Origin: a virus
Direction: 5' to 3' (one strand)
Virus record (IMG/VR): IMGVR_UViG_3300032334_002567
Coordinates: 310,001-374,000 of that record
DNA length: 64,000 bases
Position numbers and translations under genes: made by a program. The notes beneath the pieces are model-generated. The model was given only the letters and a program-made list of their open reading frames with translations, was not told the DNA's origin and ran no database searches. Shown piece after piece: positions 56,307-64,000 of this stretch. Each line of letters starts with the position of its first letter. Positions within the stretch are counted from its first letter, which is position 1.

Positions 56307-57863
56307 ATGCCAATAAACAATTGTCCATTTGATGTTACGCCTTATTCACAATCAAATAATATTGTTACACCAAATATATTTAATTTAAATTATACTAATC
56401 AAGACTACTGGTCTATGAAGACTAGGCTTATAGACTTTATAAGACAAAAATTTGATAAAGAGTTCTCAGACTTTGTTGAGTCTTCTTTAGCAATAATGTT
56501 AATAGAGAATTGGGCTTTTATTGCAGATACTTTAAGTTTTAAGATGGATCAAATTGCAAATGAAGTTTTTATAGACACAGTTACAGAATTAGAAAATGCC
56601 TTCAGACTAGCAAAATTGGTAGGGTTTCAACCACAGCCTCCTATAGCAGCTAGTTCATTGTGGACAGCTAGACTCAACAACCCTTTACTTTCTGACGTAG
56701 TTGTTCCGGCTCCTTTTGCAATAGAAACTACAGCAGGTGCAACTGGAATAGACTTAGAATTGTTCCCTGCCGATGCAAATAATAATCCTATTTTTAATCA
56801 AGATATAACAATACCTGCTGGAGGTGTGGTTAATGCGAGCATAGTTGGTCTAGAAGGAAAAACAAGAAAAATAAGCTCGGTAGGGGATGGATCTGTTGGA
56901 CAAACTATAACATTGAATAGAAACCCAGTAATATTTAATTCAGTTAGTGTAGAAGTTGATGGAGTTAAATGGACACAAGTAGAGTACTTTACAGACTCTC
57001 AGCCTAGAAGAGAGTATAGAGTAGAATATGACTCTACCTACACAGCTTATGTTATATTTGGCAACAATAGAGCTGGTCTGATTCCTTCTAAAGGAAGCAA
57101 AATATTAGTAACTTATAGAAATGGCGGAGGCAACATAGGCAATATAGTAAGTGGAACAATAACTAAACAAACCGTTATAAATGTATCAGGAATAGCTTAT
57201 CCAGTATCTGTTTCTTTTTCAAATTATACTAAGGGTCAGTATGGATATGATGGAGATACAATAATAGATATTAAAAATAAACTTCCAGCTTGGACAAGAG
57301 CCCAACAAAGAGCAGTAACGGGATTAGATTACAAAACTTTGGTAGATCTTTTTGCAACACCATATCAAGGCCAAATAGGCAAATCAACAGCAGTACTAAG
57401 AAACTATGGATGTTCAGGAAATATAATTGATATCTATGTATTAGCTTTAGATGGCACAGATAAATTAGCAGAAGCTAGTGATGAGTTAAAAGTTGAGCTT
57501 ACAAACTATTTGAACGAAGTAAAAATGCTAACAGATTATGTGTGTATTAAAAATGGATCAATAGTTATTGTAGATGCATCGATAGACGTAGTTCTAGATA
57601 GATTTTATAGAAAATTTGAAGATGAATTTAGAATAAAAATAGAAAGAAGAATAAATAATTTCTTTTCTTTACAAAAATGGGATTATAACAAAAATCTTAA
57701 AGATAGTGAAATTGTAAAAAGCTTATCTGATCTAAGAGAAATTAATAGAATAGATGTTAACTTTGTTACAAACGATGCAAATAACGGTGGTACAAATGTC
57801 ACAACTAAGTTTTATGAAATTATACGACCAGATCTAATTGAAATATCTTTTACATACGAGTGA
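56307..57863 (+). CDS. Baseplate wedge J-like protein (gp6/gpJ) (518 aa)
   Basis: One base after the gp25-like stop. N-terminal helical part (LIENWAFIADTLSFKMDQIA) and the beta-rich core typical of baseplate J proteins, with a late VSTYTAYVIFGNNRAGLIPSK-type stretch near 245 and RAQQRAVTGLDYKTLVD near 330. It closes the ring around the hub in contractile tails. Confidence 0.85.
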   Translation: MPINNCPFDVTPYSQSNNIVTPNIFNLNYTNQDYWSMKTRLIDFIRQKFDKEFSDFVESSLAIMLIENWAFIADTLSFKMDQIANEVFIDTVTELENAFRLAKLVGFQPQPPIAASSLWTARLNNPLLSDVVVPAPFAIETTAGATGIDLELFPADANNNPIFNQDITIPAGGVVNASIVGLEGKTRKISSVGDGSVGQTITLNRNPVIFNSVSVEVDGVKWTQVEYFTDSQPRREYRVEYDSTYTAYVIFGNNRAGLIPSKGSKILVTYRNGGGNIGNIVSGTITKQTVINVSGIAYPVSVSFSNYTKGQYGYDGDTIIDIKNKLPAWTRAQQRAVTGLDYKTLVDLFATPYQGQIGKSTAVLRNYGCSGNIIDIYVLALDGTDKLAEASDELKVELTNYLNEVKMLTDYVCIKNGSIVIVDASIDVVLDRFYRKFEDEFRIKIERRINNFFSLQKWDYNKNLKDSEIVKSLSDLREINRIDVNFVTNDANNGGTNVTTKFYEIIRPDLIEISFTYE

Positions 57864-57870
57864 GGAAAAC

Positions 57871-60800
57871 TTGGCTGTTCTTACAATTAATGATAATCCT
57901 TCTATAAGTGATACAATAGTATTCGATCTAAACACAACTTTATCAAGTGAGTGTATTAGTGATCCGTATAAAGTTAATAGTATAGTCATATACTTTGTTT
58001 CCAGAGACTTTGCTAGTGGAAATACTCAATCTTATGAAAAAGAAGTATATGATACCAATAAATTAAGAGCGGCGGAAGAAGCAGAAGCCTTGGCTTGTAA
58101 TGATCCTACAGAAGATAATATTTTAAAAGCTAAGAAGTATAGAAATGAAGCGGAAGACAGCAAAAGCCTAAATTCTTTCTTTTTTAAAGAGGCTGTTCCA
58201 GTAAAAATAATTGGTACCGAGGGGTATCCAGCTTGGCTAAGCACCGATTTAGATGAAAATAACCATTTAAAAATACAACCTTTAGACAAAGTGGGTATAG
58301 GAAAATTTCAATATACATGGGAGCCAGAGGGAGCAAGAGAAGGAGATTACTTTATATGCTGGACTTGGACCCCTAATATAGCCGGGGATAGCTTTTCTTC
58401 TCATCAAAAATTTAGTTTGATGGGTGACACACAGACAACGACAAGTATACCCACGCATTTTACTGATCCTAAAAAGTATATTACTTTGCTTGACAAATAT
58501 ACTCCAGAGATGTTTAAAAATATTATAACTGATGGTGATAGAACTGCCGATGTTATTGATAAGTTTAATAAATCTATAGCAATGGGTTTTGATGTTCTGG
58601 AGAATTTGACAAATCAAATTGTGGATCTTCAAGATGCAAATTCATTGCATGAATTTTTAATTCCTTATCTATCAAACCTTTTTGGCTTAAAATTAAGTAC
58701 AGATGATCCCACACGTTGGCGTGGACAAATAAAAAGAGCCATTCCTTTGTACAAATCCAAAGGAACAAAAAGAGCACTACATGAAGCACTTGAACATAGT
58801 GGTACCACCCTTCATAGCGTTAAACAGCTTTGGCAGGTAATCTCTTCTTATACTTGGCAAGAATCTTTTGTTTACGATGGAACTAATAATACATTTATAT
58901 TAGAAAAAAATATTCAAGGAATAGACACAGACAATTTTGAAATTTATTGGAGAGCGGATTCAGGTGATTTATGGGAAGAATACGATTCAAACTATGTAAA
59001 TTTTAGCTATGAAGATGGCAAAACTATTATGACTTGGATTGGAGATCAAATAGCTGGAGAAGAAAAGAAAGTTTTAGAAGCTGGAGATGAGGTAAGAGTT
59101 TTATATTTGTATAGAGACATACCAAGTAGCTCACAGACTATAGAGAGTTACATAAGAACATTGCCTCTAATGGATACCAGAGATGGAGAACAACTTTCTG
59201 AATTTCCTCCAAAAAACTGGAACGTTCGGTTAATCTCAGAAGATGATCCAATGTTTAATATGGTTATACCAGATAGAAATCCATTTCACGACCCATTAAT
59301 TTATGGAAAGATAAGAACTGAATTTCCATATAGTGAAAACATCTATAACATGGAAGAATACAACGGAAGCATTAGAGACTCAAGAAATCCTTGTGATATT
59401 GATAAAAGATTCATAGACCCCTGTACGGCTTGTATAAGCAGCAACTACAATTTAGACTTAGAAGTTGAAGAGATATGTGATGATAAAATCTTAGAAGTAA
59501 AAGAAGTTATAAAAAACAATACGCCTTTTCATGCTGTTCTGTACAGTTGTAATTTTACTGGTGGTTTGAATGAATTCGTAGAACCTCCAGTAGAAAGCTT
59601 AGAAGTTCTAGCCACATATTCAGGCGGAGACTTTGTTCTTTCTGGCACCGCCGATCCTTATTTTCACAGAATAATGCTAAATGTAGAAACACAAGGAATA
59701 AAAAGAAATGAGCTGGCAAACAAAGACATTGTTTTTTCTGGAACTGGTTTGGCCTATAACGAAAAAATAGTAATGTTTTGTCCTTCTACGGTTTTATCAG
59801 ACTCTGGTTTATCAAGTGATGGCTCTTGTTATGTCGATGTCAAATCTCCTTCGCCTATAAGTGGACAGTACAACATAGTAGGAGCAAAAACAAATACAGT
59901 TGAACTAGCTAGTGCTGCAGAACCTTTGGATAGTTGTGATTCGGTCTTTGACTCATCAGAACTTAACTCTTGTGCTTTTACATTTGACATTAATGGTGAG
60001 ATGAACCTAATTAATGGCACTAATTGCAATATAGAACAAGATAATTTATATAAATTAAGTGATGAAAATGTAAACTTTTATGATCTTGGAGTCAAATCAC
60101 AGAAGGAACCTGCTTCTTGGAAGGTTTTAATAGAAGAATACTCAGCCACTCCTTATCTTATAAAAGATATATTGCCTAGCGGAGAATTAGTTCTAGAAAA
60201 TGACGGATCTTTACCCGCATCAAATGCATCAAATGTAATATACTCTATATTAAATAATGAAGATGAAGAAATAGTTCCATCAGAAACAGGAATGCTAAAT
60301 CTGGAAAAAAGAGGTTTGGTTACAGTGCTAAACTTGAAAATATCTGGCCTATTTTTAAATAAAGAATATTACCAAAAAGTTAGTGGCAATGAATATTTGG
60401 TAGGGGCAAAGATAATAGGAGAGGGCGGAGATCCAGATCAATATTATATAGAAGGATATAACCTTGGAGACATGAATGGAGTAGAAATAAAAATAATAGA
60501 AAAAATAATCAAATCTAAGGTGGGTTATCTTAGCTATAATGGTCTAAAGCTTAAGGTTGATGGAAATTTAGAGATGGATCTGAGTATACAAAATGGTGCA
60601 AGTCAAATTGGTGGTGATCTTTCAAATCCAAGTAATTTTTGGTTAGATAATAATAATTTTAAAGAGAATTTTATTATACTTCTTGATGAAGTGGCTTATT
60701 GGATATCTGAAATAGAGTATAATTCTGGTGGTAATTATACTATAATTACATTATCCGGTCCCAGTACATACTGGAAGACCTTACCTTTTGGTGGAACTAG

Positions 60801-61056
60801 TGTGAACATAGAAATATATCAATATGAGAAACTAGGTAGAACCATAATTGGACAAAATTTTGATCTTCCTGAACATGAATTCCAAACTATAGATAGGAGT
60901 GGAAGAGAAGTAATATACGGGATTGACACAAATCAAGACACAGTTGTAAGCCTATCTGAACCTGTAAAGCCCGAGGGTTTTAATGATTCTATAGGTCAAA
61001 AAGAAGAAATATCACTGAAAATTGAAAGAAAGAAAAAGGAGAATAAAGATGAATGA
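57871..61056 (+). CDS. Very long tail protein I-like baseplate protein (1061 aa)
   Basis: I use TTG at 57871, after GAGGAAAAC; the earlier TTG at 57838 lies inside the previous gene. Residues about 200-330 match the tail protein I pattern: LHEFLIPYLSNLFGLKLS... IPLYKSKGTKRALHEALEHSG. The usual P2 gpI is under 200 residues, so this one carries a long N-terminal beta domain and a 700-residue C-terminal beta-rich extension that may mount fibres, as in T4 gp7/gp10. Confidence 0.75.
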   Translation: MAVLTINDNPSISDTIVFDLNTTLSSECISDPYKVNSIVIYFVSRDFASGNTQSYEKEVYDTNKLRAAEEAEALACNDPTEDNILKAKKYRNEAEDSKSLNSFFFKEAVPVKIIGTEGYPAWLSTDLDENNHLKIQPLDKVGIGKFQYTWEPEGAREGDYFICWTWTPNIAGDSFSSHQKFSLMGDTQTTTSIPTHFTDPKKYITLLDKYTPEMFKNIITDGDRTADVIDKFNKSIAMGFDVLENLTNQIVDLQDANSLHEFLIPYLSNLFGLKLSTDDPTRWRGQIKRAIPLYKSKGTKRALHEALEHSGTTLHSVKQLWQVISSYTWQESFVYDGTNNTFILEKNIQGIDTDNFEIYWRADSGDLWEEYDSNYVNFSYEDGKTIMTWIGDQIAGEEKKVLEAGDEVRVLYLYRDIPSSSQTIESYIRTLPLMDTRDGEQLSEFPPKNWNVRLISEDDPMFNMVIPDRNPFHDPLIYGKIRTEFPYSENIYNMEEYNGSIRDSRNPCDIDKRFIDPCTACISSNYNLDLEVEEICDDKILEVKEVIKNNTPFHAVLYSCNFTGGLNEFVEPPVESLEVLATYSGGDFVLSGTADPYFHRIMLNVETQGIKRNELANKDIVFSGTGLAYNEKIVMFCPSTVLSDSGLSSDGSCYVDVKSPSPISGQYNIVGAKTNTVELASAAEPLDSCDSVFDSSELNSCAFTFDINGEMNLINGTNCNIEQDNLYKLSDENVNFYDLGVKSQKEPASWKVLIEEYSATPYLIKDILPSGELVLENDGSLPASNASNVIYSILNNEDEEIVPSETGMLNLEKRGLVTVLNLKISGLFLNKEYYQKVSGNEYLVGAKIIGEGGDPDQYYIEGYNLGDMNGVEIKIIEKIIKSKVGYLSYNGLKLKVDGNLEMDLSIQNGASQIGGDLSNPSNFWLDNNNFKENFIILLDEVAYWISEIEYNSGGNYTIITLSGPSTYWKTLPFGGTSVNIEIYQYEKLGRTIIGQNFDLPEHEFQTIDRSGREVIYGIDTNQDTVVSLSEPVKPEGFNDSIGQKEEISLKIERKKKENKDE

Positions 61057-61519
61057 GGAAGTAAAAGTTTTTGGACATGTTTATGGTCAAATAGAACACA
61101 AAGATGGAACAAAAGTTCCTTTTGACTTCCCAAATACAATATTGTCAAAAGGAAGACAAGCTTTAGCCTCATCCTTAGCAAAGAACTTTACAGGAGACTT
61201 TGAATTCTATATTTCTAGAATGTTATTCGGTGACGGAGGTACTACTGAAGATGGGATAAAGAAGTATGTTAATACAAGCAGAGATGGTTTGTTTGGAACT
61301 TTAGTAGCATCAAAGCCAGTAATGTCTTCTGTCGATAGCAATATGCCATATCAGGCAATATTTACGTCTGTACTTAGGTTTGACGAAGCCAATGGATTAA
61401 TAAATGAAATGGCGCTACAGATGTCTAACGGCAACCTCTATAGTATGGTTACATTTCCGGATTTAAACAAAAGCGATGAAATGCAGATCACTTTTAATTG
61501 GAGACTCAGTTTTGTTTGA
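61049..61519 (+). CDS. Tail fibre-attachment-like structural protein (156 aa)
   Basis: ATG overlaps the previous stop (ATGAATGA) with AAGGAGAATAA upstream. The product is beta-rich, with FYISRMLFGDGGTTEDGIKKYV near residue 50 and a final MQITFNWRLSF; this layout recurs in cyanophage and jumbo-phage proteins next to tail protein I. Probably part of the baseplate periphery. Confidence 0.65.
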   Translation: MNEEVKVFGHVYGQIEHKDGTKVPFDFPNTILSKGRQALASSLAKNFTGDFEFYISRMLFGDGGTTEDGIKKYVNTSRDGLFGTLVASKPVMSSVDSNMPYQAIFTSVLRFDEANGLINEMALQMSNGNLYSMVTFPDLNKSDEMQITFNWRLSFV

Positions 61520-61530
61520 TTTGGGGGACA

Positions 61531-61644
61531 ATGAAAAATTTTTGGCTAGATAAGTATGAAGAAAAAATAAAAAAACAAGAAGAAGCAGAAAAAGAAAACC
61601 AAAATAAAGATACAGAAGAAACAGAGTGGATACTAGACGTATAA
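61531..61644 (+). CDS. 37-residue Glu/Lys-rich protein
   Basis: TTGGGGGACA precedes the ATG. The product is one charged helix (MKNFWLDKYEEKIKKQEEAE...) ending TEWILDV, and the next gene starts ten bases on. Possibly a small chaperone or linker for the fibre. Confidence 0.6.
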   Translation: MKNFWLDKYEEKIKKQEEAEKENQNKDTEETEWILDV

Positions 61645-61653
61645 GGAGATGTT

Positions 61654-62934
61654 ATGCCTGACTTAAATAAAATGCCGGTGCCAAAATATTCTGCTGATCA
61701 GCCCTACCATTGGGAGTATGATAATCTACCTCTACAGGCATTAGAAGATCGAGATATCGCAATAAACAATGCCGTAGATCAGCAAACTCAAATATTAGTA
61801 GATGCCGCAGGCACACAAGGAAATATTGCAAATAGGCTAGATCAGTCTATCAATGATGACGGCAATTTAAAGTCTTCCGCTGTTGATGAGACGATACACA
61901 ATGTAGCCAAACATTCAGATGGAACAATTACTGTAGATACAGAAGAACTAAATTTTTATGTTGACACATTAGGCTATTCAACAGTTGTCAACCCAGTTCC
62001 CTTTGTCAGAATGTTAGAGGCAGAAAGAAATAAACTTGCCTTGATTGCTGAAGAGGCTACGAATTTAAAGGTAGAGATTTGCACAGAGGATAGAGGGTTA
62101 GAATCAGCTTGTACATCTGAAAATAAAGTAAATCTTTTTGATGATGGAACTTTAAAGTTAAGGCCCTCAGACAGCATACACTGGGAGTTTGAGTCTCCAA
62201 ACATAATAAGACCAGTTTTGAGTGCTTCTTTAGAATTTGCTCATAGACATTATTATGATATTACACCAATATCACAATCGGAAGAACCAACAGAAACTGA
62301 ACTTTATTATAAAGTTTTTGATGTGACTTCTACCAACACGGCTTACACACCAGGAAGTTTAAGAGTTTATTTAAACGGAGTTAGATTGAGTGGTGAATCA
62401 GAAGTTTACTATCCTCCTGCAACTGATCAATCTAATTTAAATTTTTCTAAAAATCCCGAAATTTATCCCTCAAGTGTAGATACTGTACCCTCTCAACCTT
62501 TAAATTTGTCAGGATCACCAGCAAACGGATCTATAGTTCTTTCGTGGAATGCACCAGCTTCTAATGGTGGCAGCTCAATAACAAATTACGTTTATCAGTA
62601 TAGTACAAACAACGGTGTATCATGGTCTATAGCTGCGAGCACCAGTTCGACATCTACTACTTATACAGTAGGAGGCTTAACTAATGGAAAAGGGTATGTT
62701 TTTAGAATAGCTGCTGTAAACATAGTGGGTCGTGGCCCTTATACAACCCCAACTTCTGGGGTTTGGAGTGCAGGTAAGTGGTTGACTAACAAGTACACGG
62801 AAGATCCAAGAGGTGGAACTTTCACTCTTCTACATGCAATAACAGAATCAGATGTAATTAAAATAGATTTCGATGTTTGCGTGTCTAGTCTGCCTTGCCA
62901 AGCCGATCACATGGGCAGCCTTTCTGTAGAATAA
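61654..62934 (+). CDS. Tail fibre-like protein with a fibronectin III domain (426 aa)
   Basis: AAGGAGATGTT precedes the ATG. The N terminus (YHWEYDNLPLQALEDRDIAINNAVD) is a pattern seen in cyanophage fibre/baseplate proteins. Residues about 280-370 form a fibronectin type III domain (QPLNLSGSPANGSIVLSWNA ... TYTVGGLTNGKGYVFRIAAVN). Such domains mediate carbohydrate or surface contacts. Likely host recognition. Confidence 0.8.
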   Translation: MPDLNKMPVPKYSADQPYHWEYDNLPLQALEDRDIAINNAVDQQTQILVDAAGTQGNIANRLDQSINDDGNLKSSAVDETIHNVAKHSDGTITVDTEELNFYVDTLGYSTVVNPVPFVRMLEAERNKLALIAEEATNLKVEICTEDRGLESACTSENKVNLFDDGTLKLRPSDSIHWEFESPNIIRPVLSASLEFAHRHYYDITPISQSEEPTETELYYKVFDVTSTNTAYTPGSLRVYLNGVRLSGESEVYYPPATDQSNLNFSKNPEIYPSSVDTVPSQPLNLSGSPANGSIVLSWNAPASNGGSSITNYVYQYSTNNGVSWSIAASTSSTSTTYTVGGLTNGKGYVFRIAAVNIVGRGPYTTPTSGVWSAGKWLTNKYTEDPRGGTFTLLHAITESDVIKIDFDVCVSSLPCQADHMGSLSVE

Positions 62935-62935
62935 T

Positions 62936-63472
62936 ATGAAACTATACGTAAAAAAGAAGCTAGATTATGGATTCATAATCTTGTGTCATGACAACAATAT
63001 TGGGCTACTAAAATCTACCGCAAATTCTATAAAAAGAAGGTATGAAGGGGTGCCATACATATGCATAACAGAAAAAGATGCTAAAACAATTGATATTAAA
63101 TCAATGAAAGATGTGTGCCCCACCTTTAAAGGAAAAAGTACTTTTAGCTCTTTGATAAACTCTGGAATGAAGAATACCAAAGCAGAATGGAATTTTATAG
63201 TCTTTGCAGGCACGACTGTACGAAGCAGAATGGACGAAAAATTTTTTCTATTTATCAATAGCAAAAAAGATGTTTTATTTCCTATTGCAGACAATAAAAC
63301 CGACTTTGTCAGCGGAACTTTGAATGGACTTTTATTGAATAAAGAAACTTTTAAAGAAATAGGAGATATAGAAGAAAATGGAAGCTTAGATTATGTAAAA
63401 ACTATGTGGGCCTGTGAGGCGATACAAAAAGGGTGTAATTTCAAGGCTATAGCAAATACAAAAATTTGTTAA
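62936..63472 (+). CDS. Glycosyltransferase-like protein (178 aa)
   Basis: GT-A-like layout: LDYGFIILCHDNNIGLLKST at the start and WNFIVFAGTTVRSRMDEKFF near 90 in place of the DxD region, then a GTLNGLLLNKETF stretch. It starts two bases after the fibre gene, suggesting it decorates the fibre or its target. Confidence 0.6.
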   Translation: MKLYVKKKLDYGFIILCHDNNIGLLKSTANSIKRRYEGVPYICITEKDAKTIDIKSMKDVCPTFKGKSTFSSLINSGMKNTKAEWNFIVFAGTTVRSRMDEKFFLFINSKKDVLFPIADNKTDFVSGTLNGLLLNKETFKEIGDIEENGSLDYVKTMWACEAIQKGCNFKAIANTKIC

Positions 63473-63981
63473 ATGATTTCATAACAAAAATGCCATCTGT
63501 TGTTGTAAGAGTGCTTTCCATTGTCAACTTCTTGTAAATGATCGTAAATTTCATCCCAAGATCCAAAAAAATTAGAATGATCCATATATCCGTAGAACCA
63601 TGCAGGGACCTTTTCTTTTCCTTGAGGGCAAATTATAAATGTAGGTTTTTTTGAATCATTACTTCTAATAACCTCTTCTGTTGTGCCGGTTGTGGGAACT
63701 TTATATGGCATATAAGCTATAAGAAGATCGCATCTATCAACCATGCATAGGTCTTTTCTTACAAAGCATCTAGCTATACTTGCCATCCGTTCGTAATCTT
63801 TATTCTGTCTGGCGGTGGCTAACTCTTCTGTCCACTGGTTTTTGGGATCAGCATGTGGATCAAAAACAGAAAGACCGAACTTTTCAAATAAGTTTTTTTT
63901 CGGTTCATCTCTCCAATTTGGTCCAGAGTCAAACTCTATAGCTCCAGATAAATATACATTCTTTCCTTTTAAATAATTCAT
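63469..63981 (-). CDS. Nucleoside 2-deoxyribosyltransferase-like protein (170 aa)
   Basis: Starts MNYLKGKNVYLSGAIEF, with DPHADPKNQW near 41, the family's VDRCDLLIAYMP segment near 100 and TTGTTEEVI, matching the nucleoside 2-deoxyribosyltransferase fold (also DUF4406). These enzymes exchange bases between deoxynucleosides; a phage role would be nucleotide salvage or base modification. It converges with the 62936 gene with a four-base overlap. Confidence 0.75.
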   Translation of the reverse strand: MNYLKGKNVYLSGAIEFDSGPNWRDEPKKNLFEKFGLSVFDPHADPKNQWTEELATARQNKDYERMASIARCFVRKDLCMVDRCDLLIAYMPYKVPTTGTTEEVIRSNDSKKPTFIICPQGKEKVPAWFYGYMDHSNFFGSWDEIYDHLQEVDNGKHSYNNRWHFCYEII

Positions 63982-64000
63982 TTTTACTCCTGACTTTTTG

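Overview
This window looks like part of the genome of a very large tailed bacteriophage with a contractile (myovirus-type) tail. The evidence is a 13.2 kb tape-measure gene followed by baseplate genes in the P2/Mu-like order (tube cap, LysM/gp53-like, hub, spike, gp25-like, J-like, I-like, fibre-like), densely packed and often overlapping genes, a phage-type sigma factor, a tRNA, and a large set of accessory enzymes. The host cannot be read from the sequence. Plausible sigma70-type promoters with 16-bp spacers and ordinary Shine-Dalgarno sites fit a bacterial host.

Region 1 (1-12.6 kb, + strand, visibly richer in G+C than the rest) is a run of about 35 very small genes. Most have no recognisable family; exceptions are a cyclic-phosphate-processing receiver (cREC) protein, a DUF3228-like protein and cysteine-rich proteins. 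A near-invariant element, TTGTACCCTA, occurs 33 times. It sits mostly just after one stop codon and before the next start, and is usually followed by a conserved leader containing GTGTTCGATC and then CCCCAACGGAG, whose last bases form the ribosome-binding site. Inverted copies face some of these elements, mainly behind G+C-rich hairpins or terminators. Two units carry the element but hold no convincing gene. One (10041-10155) folds on paper into a compact multi-helix RNA closed by a 14-bp stem. The other (about 5467-5567) has nested hairpins. A tRNA-Leu(CAA) without encoded CCA lies at 565-647.

Region 2 (12.6-13.1 kb) is a mostly non-coding A+T-rich junction with a C tract and three 23-bp tandem repeats. 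The base composition drops here and stays low to the end.

Region 3 (13-37 kb, both strands) is accessory. It holds a ClpP-like protease, six glycosyltransferase-like genes across the window, a 2H phosphoesterase, MscL, a sigma-70-family factor with its own promoter, a DDAH/amidinotransferase-like enzyme, a secreted caspase-like protein, a secreted trypsin-like protease, a patatin-like lipase in an operon with a phosphoribosyltransferase, an HExxH metallopeptidase, a CCA-adding-type nucleotidyltransferase, a metallophosphoesterase and a Pmp3-like membrane peptide. Several otherwise unrelated proteins here begin with a similar tag (Met, Phe-Lys/Ser, aromatic residues, then Leu/Ile-x-Glu). The tag resembles the capsid-targeting sequences of T4 internal head proteins, suggesting a set of proteins packaged in the head and injected into the host.

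Region 4 (37.4-63 kb, + strand) is the tail module. The 4404-residue tape measure carries many helical repeats and a recently duplicated C-terminal part. It is followed by the complete baseplate gene set, a fibronectin-III protein, a small glycosyltransferase-like gene and a nucleoside 2-deoxyribosyltransferase-like gene on the opposite strand.
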